Assembly (NCBI GenBank): GCA_963730685.1
Contig: CAVSSP010000004.1
Span: forward strand, 1,426,001 to 1,490,000
Source: Bog-756 sp963730685
GTDB taxonomy: Bacteria; Actinomycetota; Acidimicrobiia; Acidimicrobiales; RAAP-2
Length of the DNA: 64,000 nucleotides
Direction: 5' to 3'
Shown here: piece after piece, positions 9,200-19,131 of the stretch
Layout of the letters: every line of letters starts with the position of its first letter
Position numbering within the stretch: position 1 is the stretch's first letter
Made by a program: the position numbers and the translations under genes
Notes under the pieces: generated by a model
Database searches by the model: none
What the model was told of the DNA's origin: nothing
What the model saw: the letters and a program-made list of their open reading frames with translations, nothing else

Positions 9200-10851
9200 T
9201 CACTGGGGCAGCTCGGTCAGGCGACCCCCGCTCAACTCGAGGTCGATCACCGGATTGCGCCATTCGTCGCCGGACCGCTCGACCAGGAGGTCGGCCATGT
9301 GCGGACCCCACGTGCCGGCAGGATAGGTGTGCATGGCTCCCCCCGGCTCGGACCAGGCCTGCAGGTAGGGGTCGACGATCCTCCAGGCCTGCTGGACCTC
9401 GTCGGCCCGGATGAACAGGGTGGCATCGCCGACCATGGCGTCGTGGATCAGCCGTTCGTACCCGTCCGCCGCCTCGGTGCCCGAGAACGCCTCGTCATAG
9501 GAGAAGTCCATGGCCACCGACCGGATATGGAACTTCTCGCCTGGGACCTTGGCCCCGAACTCGAGGCTGATCCCCTCGTCGGGCTGGATCCGTAGGATCA
9601 AGGTATTCGGCCTGAGGTCACGGCTGGTGCGGTGGTCGAAGAGCAGGAAGGGAACCTGGCGGAAGGTGAGGGCCACCTCGGTGACCCGGGCCGGCAGTCG
9701 TTTGCCCGTCCGGACGTAGATGGGGACGCCCGCCCATCGCCAGTTCTCGACCCGCAGGCGCAACGCCAGGTAGGTCTCGGTCTGGCTGTCGGGGGCGACG
9801 TCGTCCTCCTCGCGGTAGCCGATGACGGGCTTCCCGTCGATGGTGCCGGCGGTGTACTGGCCACGCACCGACTTGTCCACCGCCTCGTCCGGCGTGGGGA
9901 TGTCGATGGCCTGGAGGAGCTTCACCTTCTCGTCGCGGATGCGGTCGGCGTCGGTACTGGTGGGGGACTCCATGAGGGTGAGGGCCAGCACCTGCATGAC
10001 ATGGTTCTGCACGATGTCGCGCAGCGCCCCCGCCGTCTCGTAGAAGCCGCCGCGATGCTCGACCCCCAGGCTCTCGGCCACCGTGACCTGTACCTGCTCG
10101 ACGTAGCGGTGGTTCCAGATGGGCTCGAAGATGGCATTGGCGAAGCGGAGGGCCAGGACGTTTTGGACCGTCTCTTTGCCCATGTAGTGGTCGATGCGGT
10201 AGATCTGGCTCTCGTCGAAGGCCGAGTGCATCTGGTCGTTGAGCTCGTTGGCCGACTCCAGGTCACGGCCGAACGGCTTCTCCACCACCACCCGGACGAA
10301 CGATCCCCCCTCCGCCGGCCGGGTGCAGGCATGGTCGTGCAGCGCCTTGGCCACCAGCCCGAAGACGCTGGGGATGGTGGCCAGGTAGTAGAGGCGGTTG
10401 CCGGCGGTTCCGTCGAGGCGGTCGGCCTCGTCGAGGTGGTCCTTCAGTTGACTGAAGGTGTCCGGGTGGTCGTACTCACCGGAGACGTACTTGAAACGCT
10501 CGGTGAGGGCCTTCCACTTCGGTCCCCCGTCGGGGGTGGACGTGGCCACCTGGGCCCGGAACTCCTCGTCGCTCCATTTTGTTCGGGCCACACCGATGAT
10601 GGTGAATCCGTCGTCGAGCACGCCCCGGTCGGCCAACCGGGACAGGGCGGGAAGGATCTTGCGGTGGGTGAGGTCGCCGGAGGCCCCGAAGATGACCATG
10701 GCCACCGGCGGCGCCTTGGACAGGACCGGGGGAAGGGAGCGTCGTTTTCCCTTGGCCCGGCTCGGGGTGCCGACCCCGTCGTCGCCGCCGTCGTCGGCGG
10801 ACCCGGCAGGGTCCGTCCCGGGCCCCGCCCCGGCCGTGCTGGTGTCGGTGC

Positions 10852-10855
<4 letters not shown>
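9200..10855 (-). CDS. zwf: Glucose-6-phosphate 1-dehydrogenase
   Basis: Oxidises glucose-6-phosphate to the lactone, making NADPH. 551 residues: a disordered N-terminal extension of about 45, then the Rossmann domain with FGASGDLTHRKILPAL, EKPFGRDL, and the catalytic signature RIDHYMGKETVQN. The size and motifs indicate the classical Zwf family rather than the F420-dependent mycobacterial enzyme. The ATG overlaps the gnd stop in an ATGA junction (10852-10855), so the two are translationally coupled. In mycobacteria zwf is followed by opcA; no opcA is seen here. Confidence 0.95.
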
Positions 10856-11787
<932 letters not shown>

Positions 11788-11824
11788 GCTGTGCTCCTGT
11801 TCCGTCGGTTGGTGGTTCGAGAGA

Positions 11825-12949
11825 TCATGACCCGGCCGCCAAGGCGTTGGCCTTGTCGGTCAGCGACTGGACCAGCTCGTCGAACGACTTGGCGAACGAC
11901 GCCACGCCCTCGGACTCGAGGACCTCGGCCACGTCCTCCATCTCGATTCCGGCGTCGGCCAGCTGGGCGATGAGCGATCGGGCCTCCTCGACCCCCGCGT
12001 CCACGGTGCGGGTCACGGAGCCGTGGTCGAGGAAGTCGGCGACGGTACCGTCGGGCATGGTGTTGACGGTGTCAGGGCCGATGAGCGAATCCACGTAGGC
12101 GAGGTCCGGATACGCCGGGTTCTTCGTCGAGGTCGAGGCCCACAGGGGGCGTTGCACCCGGGCCCCCTTGGCGGCCAGGGCCTCCCACCGGGGGCCCGAG
12201 AACCGTTCGGTGAACAGCTGGTAGGCCAGCTTGGCCTGGGCGACGGCGGCCCGTCCCCGGAGGGCGAGCAGCGCGGTGCCGTCGGCCGCCGCCGCCGCCG
12301 CCGTCTCCAGCCGGCGGTCCACCTCGGTGTCGACCCTGCTGATGAAGAACGACGCCACGCTGGCCACCCGGGACAGGTCGTCGACCCCGGTGGCGGCGAG
12401 GGTCTCGAGTCCGCCGAGGTAGGCCTCGATGACCTCGTCGTACCGTGTGATGCTGAAGATGAGGGTCACGTTGATGCTGCGGCCCTCGCTGATCATCTGG
12501 CCGATCGACGGGACGCACTCCCGCGTGGCGGGGATCTTGACCAGGACGTTGGGCTGGTCGATTCGTTCGTGGAGGTTCCGGGCCGCGGTCGTGGTCCCCT
12601 CGGTGTCGTGGGCCAGGGACGGCGCCACCTCTACGGACACGAACCCGTCGCCTCCCCCTGAGGCGTCGTAGGTGGGCCGCAGGACGGCCAGGGCGGCGTC
12701 GATGTCATCGACCACCAGGTCCCAGTACGCGTCCTCGACCGACTTGGTCTTGATCAGCCGTCCGAAATCGTCGTCGTAGGTGTCCTGTCCGGCGATGGCC
12801 TTGGCGAAGATGGTCGGGTTGGAGGTGATCCCCCGGATGCCCTGGTCGACCAGCCCGGCGAGGGTGCCGTCCTGGAGCCAGTCCCGGCGCAGGTTGTCGA
12901 GCCACGGGCTCTGGCCCTGCTGGTCGAACAGGTCGTGGAGTCTGGTCAT
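11825..12949 (-). CDS. tal: Transaldolase
   Basis: Transfers a dihydroxyacetone unit between sugar phosphates in the non-oxidative pentose-phosphate branch. 374 residues, typical of the actinobacterial class. Family motifs include GITSNPTIF near the N-terminus, VLVKIPAT with the Schiff-base lysine, SINVTLIFS, and RPLWASTSTKNP. ATG at 12949 is preceded by AAAGGA. The reading frame runs further upstream, but that extension is low-complexity and lacks a start signal. It lies 76 bases after tkt and 37 before gnd. Confidence 0.94.
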   Translation of the reverse strand: MTRLHDLFDQQGQSPWLDNLRRDWLQDGTLAGLVDQGIRGITSNPTIFAKAIAGQDTYDDDFGRLIKTKSVEDAYWDLVVDDIDAALAVLRPTYDASGGGDGFVSVEVAPSLAHDTEGTTTAARNLHERIDQPNVLVKIPATRECVPSIGQMISEGRSINVTLIFSITRYDEVIEAYLGGLETLAATGVDDLSRVASVASFFISRVDTEVDRRLETAAAAAADGTALLALRGRAAVAQAKLAYQLFTERFSGPRWEALAAKGARVQRPLWASTSTKNPAYPDLAYVDSLIGPDTVNTMPDGTVADFLDHGSVTRTVDAGVEEARSLIAQLADAGIEMEDVAEVLESEGVASFAKSFDELVQSLTDKANALAAGS

Positions 12950-13025
12950 GGTATTCCTTTCCGGTCGGGCCGTCCCGAGAGGGGTCGTCCCGTAGGGGTC
13001 GATGGTCCGGGTGGGGGGGTGCCGT

Positions 13026-15047
13026 TCATGCGTCGGGACGATCGCCGACCAGGGCGGTGGCCCGGGTGGCCACGTGCTCGGGTGTGAAGCCGAACTCCTC
13101 GAGATTGTGCTCCCCGGGAGCCGATGCCCCGAAGTGGTCGATGCAAACGGTGGCGTCGGCGTAGCGCTCCCACCCGAAGGAGGAGGCCGCCTCAACCGCC
13201 AGTCGGGGGATGCCGGGCGGGAGGACCGAGGCGCGGTACTCCTCGGACTGCTCGGCGAACAACTCCCATGACGGGAAGGAGACCACCCGGGCGGGCACCC
13301 CGGTGGAGTCGAGGAGCTCGGCGGCGCCCAGGCACACGTGGACCTCGCTGCCGGTCCCGATCAGGACCACTCGGGGACTGCCGTCCGCCGGGTCCTGCAG
13401 GGTGTACGCGCCTCGTGGCACACCGTCCGCGGCCAGCTCGGCGGTCCGGTCGAGGACAGGGATCTTCTGCCGCGACAGGATGAGGGCGGTGGGCCCGTCA
13501 CCGTCGACGGCGAGCTGCCATGCCGTCGCCGTCTCGTTGGCGTCCGCCGGCCGGATGACCCGGAGATTGGGCATGGCACGGATGGCGGCCAGCTGCTCGA
13601 TGGGCTGATGGGTCGGCCCGTCCTGGCCCAGGCCGACCGAGTCGTGGGTCCACGAATAGATGACATGGACGTCGGACAGGGCGGCCACCCGGACCGCACC
13701 CCGCATGTAGTCGCTGAAGACGAAGAACGTCCCCCCGACGGGCAGGACGCCGCGGTGGGCGGCCATGCCGGTCATGACGCCACCCATCCCATGCTCCCGG
13801 ATGCCGTAGTGGACGAGGTCTCCGCCGGGATGCTCGACCGACTGCGGCTCGGCGTCTTTCATGCCCATGCCGGTGTTGCCGGTCAGGTCGGCACTCCCGG
13901 GCATCACGCCGGGGATGAATGCCCCGGTGGCGTCGAGGCACGCCTTGACCGCCTGACGGGTGGCCATGGGGCCGTCCTCGGGTGAGAAGGTGGGGAGGTG
14001 GGCCTCCCAGCCGGGCAGCCCGCGGCCCCCCAGCGCCGCCTCCCATCGCTGCTTGTCGCCGCCCCACGCATCGAAGCGCCCGTCCCACTCGGCACGCCAC
14101 GCCTCCCCCCGGGGGACGCACCGCCGGTAGAGGTCGAGCACGCTGTCGGGCACCCAGAACGTCTCGTCGGGCGGGAGGCCCAGCAGCTCTTTGGTCAGGC
14201 GGATCTCGTCGGGCGGGAACGGGTCACCGTGGGCCTTGGCGGTGTCGGTCAGGTGGGGGGAGGGGAAGCCGATGTGGCTGCGCAGGATGATGAGCGACGG
14301 GCGGTCCTCGTCGGCCCTGGCCCGGAGGAGCGCCGCCTCCAGGGCATCGAGGTCGTTGGCCACCTCGCCGATGTCCTCGACCCCCCACCCGTAGGCGGAG
14401 AAGCGCTCCTTGACGTCGTCGTTGTAGGAAAGCTCGGTCGGACCGTCGATGGTGATGTGGTTGTCGTCGTAGACGTAGACCAGCCGCCCCAGCTGCAGGT
14501 GGCCGGCCAGCGACGCCGCCTCGTGCGAGATCCCCTCCTCGAAGCACCCGTCGCCGGCGATGACGAAGGTGTGGTGGTCGCACACCTCGGGGGAGAAATG
14601 GGTGCGGAGCCAGCGTTCGGCGATGCCCATCCCCACGCCGTTGGCCACGCCCTGGCCCAGGGGCCCGGTGGTCACTTCGACACCGGGAGTGTGGTTCAGC
14701 TCGGGGTGCCCGGGGGTGCGGCTGCCCCACCGCCGGAAGCCCCGGAGGTCGTCGAGGGTCAGGCCGTAGCCGGTGAGGTAGAGCATGGAGTACAAGAGGA
14801 TGGAGGCGTGGCCGTTGGAGAGCACGAACCGGTCCCGGTCGGGCCACGCCGGCTCAGAGGGATCGTGGCGCATCACGCGGGTGAAGAGCACGTGGGCCAG
14901 GGGGGCCAGCGCCATCGCCGTTCCCGAGTGGCCGGAGTCGGCGGCCCGGGGGGCGTCCATGGCCAGGCCTCGGATGACGTTCACCGCCAACTGCTCGAGA
15001 TCACCGTGGTCGGCTGGGTCCGGGGGGCGCGAGGCGAGTTCAGTCAT
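13026..15047 (-). CDS. tkt: Transketolase
   Basis: Thiamine-diphosphate enzyme that moves two-carbon units between pentose and other sugar phosphates. 673 residues, full length. The N-terminal domain has DSGHSGTAMALAP, VLSNGHAS and the ThDP motif GDGCFEEGISHEA through to DDNHITIDG. The pyrimidine domain has YGIREHGMGGVMTGMAAH, and DSVGLGQDGPTHQPIEQL follows. This is the first clear gene of the minus-strand pentose-phosphate run tkt-tal-gnd-zwf-pgl-fbiC. A FIST-domain gene ends 52 bases upstream on the same strand and may share the transcript. Confidence 0.95.
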   Translation of the reverse strand: MTELASRPPDPADHGDLEQLAVNVIRGLAMDAPRAADSGHSGTAMALAPLAHVLFTRVMRHDPSEPAWPDRDRFVLSNGHASILLYSMLYLTGYGLTLDDLRGFRRWGSRTPGHPELNHTPGVEVTTGPLGQGVANGVGMGIAERWLRTHFSPEVCDHHTFVIAGDGCFEEGISHEAASLAGHLQLGRLVYVYDDNHITIDGPTELSYNDDVKERFSAYGWGVEDIGEVANDLDALEAALLRARADEDRPSLIILRSHIGFPSPHLTDTAKAHGDPFPPDEIRLTKELLGLPPDETFWVPDSVLDLYRRCVPRGEAWRAEWDGRFDAWGGDKQRWEAALGGRGLPGWEAHLPTFSPEDGPMATRQAVKACLDATGAFIPGVMPGSADLTGNTGMGMKDAEPQSVEHPGGDLVHYGIREHGMGGVMTGMAAHRGVLPVGGTFFVFSDYMRGAVRVAALSDVHVIYSWTHDSVGLGQDGPTHQPIEQLAAIRAMPNLRVIRPADANETATAWQLAVDGDGPTALILSRQKIPVLDRTAELAADGVPRGAYTLQDPADGSPRVVLIGTGSEVHVCLGAAELLDSTGVPARVVSFPSWELFAEQSEEYRASVLPPGIPRLAVEAASSFGWERYADATVCIDHFGASAPGEHNLEEFGFTPEHVATRATALVGDRPDA

Positions 15048-15099
15048 CGTCGGCCACCCTACCGGCCGATGGTCTCCGGCGGCTAAGCCGATCGAATCG

Positions 15100-16251
15100 C
15101 TATCGGCGCCGGAGCAGCGCCATCGAGGCGGTGAACCCGTGCACGAAGTTCCGACCCCCGACCGGGCCGAGCTCCCCGGCCGCGAAGAAGCCGCCCACCG
15201 GCACGGATCCGAGCCTCCCCTCCAGGACGCGGGCGTCGTGATGGGCGTCGTCGAACAGCCGCGTGCCCCGGCCGTTGCAGGTGAACAACAGGGCCGCCTC
15301 GGCCTGCCGGTCGGTGAGGAGCGTGTCCATCTCCCGGTGGGCGGTCTGATGGTCACGGACGTGGAAGGCGACGGTGCTCCCGAGGGGCACCTGGTCGTCC
15401 ACCGCGACGGCCCCGGTCTTCCGGTCCACGCCCAACACACTCCGGACCAGGAAGTCGCCGGGCCCGGGTCGGTCGAGACGCTCGTCGATCAGCCGGCCGA
15501 CGTAGAGGCCGTTGGACTCGATGCCCGCAACCTCGGTGGGGGAGAGGTGGGTCTTGATCTGGTCGACCATGCACTCCATGGCCGGAACGCCGGCCACCTC
15601 GTAGATGATGTTGCGGTCCGAGCGGGTCACGGTCAGCGGGCTTCCATAGGCTCGGGCGCCCTGGGAGACGACGGTGTCGACGTCCACGCCCGGACCGAGC
15701 AGGACGCCGGTGGCCCCGGCGGTCATCACCCGTTCACCGACCACCAGACGGCTCCCTCCGGGGCCGCGGCCACCCGACGCGTTCCCGCCCACGACCGGTA
15801 GTGACGGATGGTGCTCCTCGAGCCACTGGAGGAAGTCGTCGGCCGGAAACGTGAACGGGTCGGTGATCAGGACGAGTGCGCTCGGTTCGAAGGCGAAGGT
15901 GGCGGGCCAGCCCTCGAAGTGCCAGGTGTCGTCGGCCAGCCGGGTGGCCTGCAGCGCCACCGGGGCCAGTGGGCCGACCGCCCCGGCCCACAGGCTGATC
16001 GCCGGGGACTCCTCGATCTCGTGCCCGGTCCCGATCACCGATTCCGCCGCGCATCCCACGATGGCCAGCGGATGGAGCACGGCCGCCACGGTGCCGACGA
16101 TGTCCTCGAGGGCTCCGGCGTGGGCCCCGGTGGTGGTGACGATGGCCAGGTCCGGCCGGTCCCCGACCGACTCGAGAACGGCACCGGTCACCTCACCGGT
16201 GGCCTGGGACGTGACCGGGTGCTCCGACAGGGCGCTGGCGAAGGGGCCCAC
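15100..16251 (-). CDS. FIST N/FIST C domain sensory protein
   Basis: 383 residues with the FIST_N region (about 30-210: VGCAAESVIGTG, VGGNASGGRGPGG) and FIST_C region (about 220-365), ending GGFFAAGELGPVGGRNFVHGF, a typical FIST close. FIST domains are thought to bind small ligands such as amino acids and often accompany signalling proteins; the ligand is unknown. No membrane segment is seen. It starts from GTG and lies upstream of tkt on the same strand, divergent from the thioesterase gene. Confidence 0.85.
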   Translation of the reverse strand: MGPFASALSEHPVTSQATGEVTGAVLESVGDRPDLAIVTTTGAHAGALEDIVGTVAAVLHPLAIVGCAAESVIGTGHEIEESPAISLWAGAVGPLAPVALQATRLADDTWHFEGWPATFAFEPSALVLITDPFTFPADDFLQWLEEHHPSLPVVGGNASGGRGPGGSRLVVGERVMTAGATGVLLGPGVDVDTVVSQGARAYGSPLTVTRSDRNIIYEVAGVPAMECMVDQIKTHLSPTEVAGIESNGLYVGRLIDERLDRPGPGDFLVRSVLGVDRKTGAVAVDDQVPLGSTVAFHVRDHQTAHREMDTLLTDRQAEAALLFTCNGRGTRLFDDAHHDARVLEGRLGSVPVGGFFAAGELGPVGGRNFVHGFTASMALLRRR

Positions 16252-16349
16252 GGTCAGTCGCCGTCCTGGTGGGCGCCGACGACAGGTCCGGCCGGTCGGA
16301 TGTGCATGCTCCCAGTATCGACGAGCACGGGAGGGGTAGCGTCCACACC

Positions 16350-16760
16350 GTGGCTGATCAGCGGATCCAGGTCCCCCCGAACTGTGAGCTCACCCTCGGG
16401 ATGCGCTGCATCGACAAGGAGCAGCCGGGCCGAACGGTGTGGCGGATGCGTGCCGACGAACGGTTCTCGAATCCGATCGGCATCGTCCAGGGCGGCTTCA
16501 TCGGCGCCATGGCCGACTCGGCCATGGGGTCGGCCACGATCACCTTCGCCCGAGCGGCGGGCCGGAGGGTGGTCTCCTCCAACGTGGAGATGAAGACCAG
16601 TTTCCTGGCCCCGGTGCGGGTGGGCACCACGCTCGACTGCACCGCCACGGTGGTGTCAGGTGGGCGGCGTGTGGCGTTCGCCGAGGCCGAGGTGGTCGAC
16701 GACGCCGGCACCGTGGTGGCCAGGGCCAGCTCCACCTACCTCTTCACCGACCGGGACTGA
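16350..16760 (+). CDS. PaaI-type hotdog-fold acyl-CoA thioesterase
   Basis: 136 residues with the single hotdog domain of the PaaI/YdiI group. The helix motif NPIGIVQGGFIGAMADSAMG carries the usual GG and Asp, followed by the strand VVSSNVEMKTSFLAPVRVG. It likely hydrolyses an acyl-CoA; the substrate is not readable. GTG at 16350 is preceded by GGGAGGGG with a rather long spacer of about 12 bases. It is divergent from the FIST gene. Confidence 0.8.
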   Translation: MADQRIQVPPNCELTLGMRCIDKEQPGRTVWRMRADERFSNPIGIVQGGFIGAMADSAMGSATITFARAAGRRVVSSNVEMKTSFLAPVRVGTTLDCTATVVSGGRRVAFAEAEVVDDAGTVVARASSTYLFTDRD

Positions 16761-16927
16761 GCCGACGACCGGTCCGGACCGGCCCGCGGGAGCCGGGGCG
16801 GACGGGTTCACGGCCCGGCCCGCCAGCCAGGAACGGCCGGCGAGTGGCCGCTGGCTAGAGTTGGGCGGTCAACGTGCAGGTGGTGACGGCGGAGGCCGGG
16901 CACCGACCAGTGAGTTCGAGGAGGACC

Positions 16928-17290
16928 GTGGCCCGAGGTCGTAGCGGAACAGGCAAGGGACTGAGCGGTCTCAAGTCCAGCGGGGGCGAGGCGCTCCAAC
17001 TGGTCATCGACTACGTCAAACAGGAGACGCTGACCCCGCTCAAGGGGCTGGGGCGTTTCATGGTGTTCGGCGTGGCCGGGTCGGTGGCGCTGGCCATCGG
17101 GCTGGTCGTCCTGTCGGTAGCCTTCTTGCGAGTGCTCCAGGGGGAGACGGGATCCACCTTCAGCGGGAACTGGTCCTGGGCCCCGTACCTGATCTGTACC
17201 GTGGCCGTCGTCCTCGTGGCCGGGATCGCCGTCCGAGCGGTGGCCAAGGGCAGCAGAAGCACCGCCACCAACCCCGACAAGGAGAGCTGA
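16928..17290 (+). CDS. Small two-helix membrane protein, actinobacterial holin-X-like
   Basis: 120 residues with two transmembrane helices (about 44-72 and 83-105) separated by a short outside loop, and basic or polar ends. The arrangement resembles the actinobacterial 'phage holin family' membrane proteins, most of which are chromosomal and not phage-derived. GTG at 16928 follows GAGGAGGA at 16918-16925, a strong ribosome-binding site. A TAGAGT box at 16855 could be the -10. The stop overlaps the next start by one base, so it heads a three-gene membrane-protein unit. Confidence 0.65.
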   Translation: MARGRSGTGKGLSGLKSSGGEALQLVIDYVKQETLTPLKGLGRFMVFGVAGSVALAIGLVVLSVAFLRVLQGETGSTFSGNWSWAPYLICTVAVVLVAGIAVRAVAKGSRSTATNPDKES

Positions 17291-17502
17291 TGACCGCCGG
17301 AGCCGAACCCATCACCCGGGACCAGATCGAGGCCAAATTCCGCGAGCTCACCGGAGAGGTGTCCGACGAGGTCGAGTCGACCCGATCCCAGATGCTCACG
17401 ATCGGACTGGCCGTGGGCGTGGCCGTGGTGGCGGTGGTGTTCCTGATCGGGAGGCGGAACGGTCGTCGCCGGTCGGCCATCGTCGAGGTCCGGAGGATCT
17501 GA
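17290..17502 (+). CDS. Small single-pass membrane protein
   Basis: 70 residues: an acidic helical N-terminus (about 1-34, containing RDQIEAKFRELTGEVSDEVE), one transmembrane helix (about 36-54) and a basic tail RRNGRRRS. The positive tail predicts a cytoplasmic C-terminus. Its ATG overlaps the preceding stop (TGATG), and the next gene starts 4 bases after it. Function unknown; it is probably a partner of the neighbouring membrane proteins. Confidence 0.7.
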   Translation: MTAGAEPITRDQIEAKFRELTGEVSDEVESTRSQMLTIGLAVGVAVVAVVFLIGRRNGRRRSAIVEVRRI

Positions 17503-17506
17503 GGCA

Positions 17507-17713
17507 ATGGACTCGCTGCTGCGCTACATCCAGATCAGAGCGTTCGGCCGCGGCTTCAGCGGTCACCGCGCCTGGATCGTGGTCGGGGTCGCCCTGTGGA
17601 TGCTCAATCGGGCCCGGAACCAGGACGACGTGATCTACCGCACCGAGCTCAAGCCCGGGGAGCGCCTGATCGTCAGGACCATCCAGTCGTCCCCGACGCC
17701 ACGCAGCCGCTGA
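17507..17713 (+). CDS. Small membrane-associated protein of unknown function
   Basis: 68 residues with one hydrophobic stretch (about 19-33, HRAWIVVGVALWML) flanked by basic residues, then a polar tail with KPGERLIVRTIQ. It is the third of three small consecutive membrane genes and lies 5 bases before the tRNA methyltransferase start, so the group and trmI may be one transcript. I do not recognise a family. Confidence 0.65.
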   Translation: MDSLLRYIQIRAFGRGFSGHRAWIVVGVALWMLNRARNQDDVIYRTELKPGERLIVRTIQSSPTPRSR

Positions 17714-17718
17714 CCGAG

Positions 17719-18534
17719 GTGGGCCCCGGCCCGGACCGGAGCATCCTCGAGGCCGGCGAACGGGTGCTGCTCGTCGATGCCAAGGAGCGGCGCTACCTGA
17801 TCACGTTGCGGCCCGGCGCGTCGTTCCACACCCACGTCGGCATCGTCGAGCACGACGACCTGGTCGGTGCCCGCGAGGGGTCGACCATCCTCGGAAGCAC
17901 CGGGCGGCGGTTCTTGGTGGTGCGGCCGACCCTGTCGGACGCGGTGTTGAAGATGCCGAGGGGAGCCCAGGTCATCTACCCGAAGGACCTCGGTGCCATC
18001 CTCATCGAAGCAGACGTGTTTCCGGGACTGCGCGTGCTCGAGGCCGGCGTGGGTTCGGGAGCGTTGTCGATGGCCCTGTTGCGGGCCGGTGCCGAGGTGG
18101 TGGGCTACGAGGTCCGCGAGGACTTCGCCGAGCGGGCCCGGGCCAACGTGGCCGCCATGGTCGGGGAGCACGCCCCCTACCGTGTCGAGCTGCGCGACGT
18201 CTACGAGGGAATCGAAGAGATCGGACTCGACCGGATACTCCTCGATCTGCCCGAGCCGTGGCGGGTGCTGCCCCACGCCGGCACGGCCCTCCGGCCGGGG
18301 GGGATCCTGTGCGCCTACCTGCCGTCGATCAACCAGACGGCCCAGCTGCGCAATGCGCTCGACGACGCCGGCTTCGGCATGGCGTCGACCCTCGAGGTGC
18401 TCCACCGGACCTGGCACATCGAAGACCGGTCGGTCCGGCCGGACCATCGCATGGTCGGCCACACCGGGTTTCTCACCACGGCCAGGAGGCTGCTGCCCTT
18501 CGACCCGTCGGCCGCGGAGGGACCAGGAAGCTGA
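17719..18534 (+). CDS. trmI: tRNA (adenine-N1-)-methyltransferase TrmI
   Basis: Methylates N1 of adenine 58 in the tRNA T-loop with S-adenosylmethionine. 271 residues: N-terminal beta domain (about 10-85), then the Rossmann methyltransferase with LRVLEAGVGSGALSMALL as motif I and LLDLPEPWRVL as the catalytic-region motif. GTG at 17719 is the first plausible start after the previous stop; CTG at 17710 would overlap that stop. In mycobacteria the orthologue also lies just upstream of the proteasome genes, which supports the identity. Confidence 0.88.
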   Translation: MGPGPDRSILEAGERVLLVDAKERRYLITLRPGASFHTHVGIVEHDDLVGAREGSTILGSTGRRFLVVRPTLSDAVLKMPRGAQVIYPKDLGAILIEADVFPGLRVLEAGVGSGALSMALLRAGAEVVGYEVREDFAERARANVAAMVGEHAPYRVELRDVYEGIEEIGLDRILLDLPEPWRVLPHAGTALRPGGILCAYLPSINQTAQLRNALDDAGFGMASTLEVLHRTWHIEDRSVRPDHRMVGHTGFLTTARRLLPFDPSAAEGPGS

Positions 18535-18592
18535 CCTCGAGGTGGGCGGTGGGGCCGCGCCCGACGCCGCACTCAGCGGGCCGGGCCGACGG

Positions 18593-18829
18593 TCAGCTCT
18601 GCTCGATGAAGATGCACTCGCCGGGGCACTCCTCGGACGCCTCGACCACCGCGTCCTCGAGATCGCCGGGCACGGCGGCCATGCCGGCGGAGCCACCGGG
18701 CTCGCTCTTGACGTCGGAGCCTTCCTTCACGTAGGCCAACCCGTCGTCGAGCAACGTGAACACGGCGGGCGCGATCTCCTCGCAGAGACCGTCTCCGGTG
18801 CACAGATCTTGGTCGATCCAGACCTTCAT
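18593..18829 (-). CDS. 3Fe-4S type ferredoxin
   Basis: 78 residues starting MKVWIDQDLCTGDGLC; further cysteines are in EECPGEC near the C-terminus, giving the CX5C...CX3C spacing of the single-cluster actinobacterial ferredoxins that partner cytochromes P450 and other oxygenases. An insert of about 15 residues (KSEPGGSAG region) sits between the halves. AGGAG precedes the ATG. It is convergent with trmI and divergent from the proteasome ATPase gene; no P450 is in the window. Confidence 0.85.
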   Translation of the reverse strand: MKVWIDQDLCTGDGLCEEIAPAVFTLLDDGLAYVKEGSDVKSEPGGSAGMAAVPGDLEDAVVEASEECPGECIFIEQS

Positions 18830-19131
18830 CAGCTACGTCACTCCTACGTTTCTACCGGTCCACCGGCGTGTTCGACCGTTGTTCGGAACCCATCTGGGGT
18901 GCAGCCCTCCGTCCGACCACCGACGACGGTCGGACTGCGGACAGAACTTCAGACCACCATCGTATCCGGAGTTGTGCGCACTATGTCTGACGGTCCGTCA
19001 GAACCGGCCCCGGAGCCGGTTCTGAGGGCGGTCGGCCGACCTGGCCGGGCCGCCGACCGGCCTTCCGATGCGCGTGGACGGCAGGGGTGCCGGTGTAGGG
19101 TCGCCCCATAGGCTGAGCCAAGCGAGCTGAG
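18830..19131. promoter_or_regulatory. Divergent control region between ferredoxin and arc, with a 17-bp palindrome
   Basis: The 302-base gap holds two perfect dyads. A 17-bp palindrome at 18986-19002 (TCTGACGG-T-CCGTCAGA) has the form of a TetR-family operator. Overlapping it, arms at 18998-19008 (TCAGAACCGGC) and 19015-19025 pair perfectly over a 6-base loop. The two structures share bases 18998-19002. Either divergent gene could be controlled from here; no TetR gene lies in the window. A TAGGGT box lies near 19097, upstream of the arc GTG start. Confidence 0.55.

Noticed and set aside
16928..17290. Phage holin indicating a prophage.
   Set aside because: The similarity is to chromosomal actinobacterial holin-X-like membrane proteins, and no other phage gene, integrase or att site is nearby.
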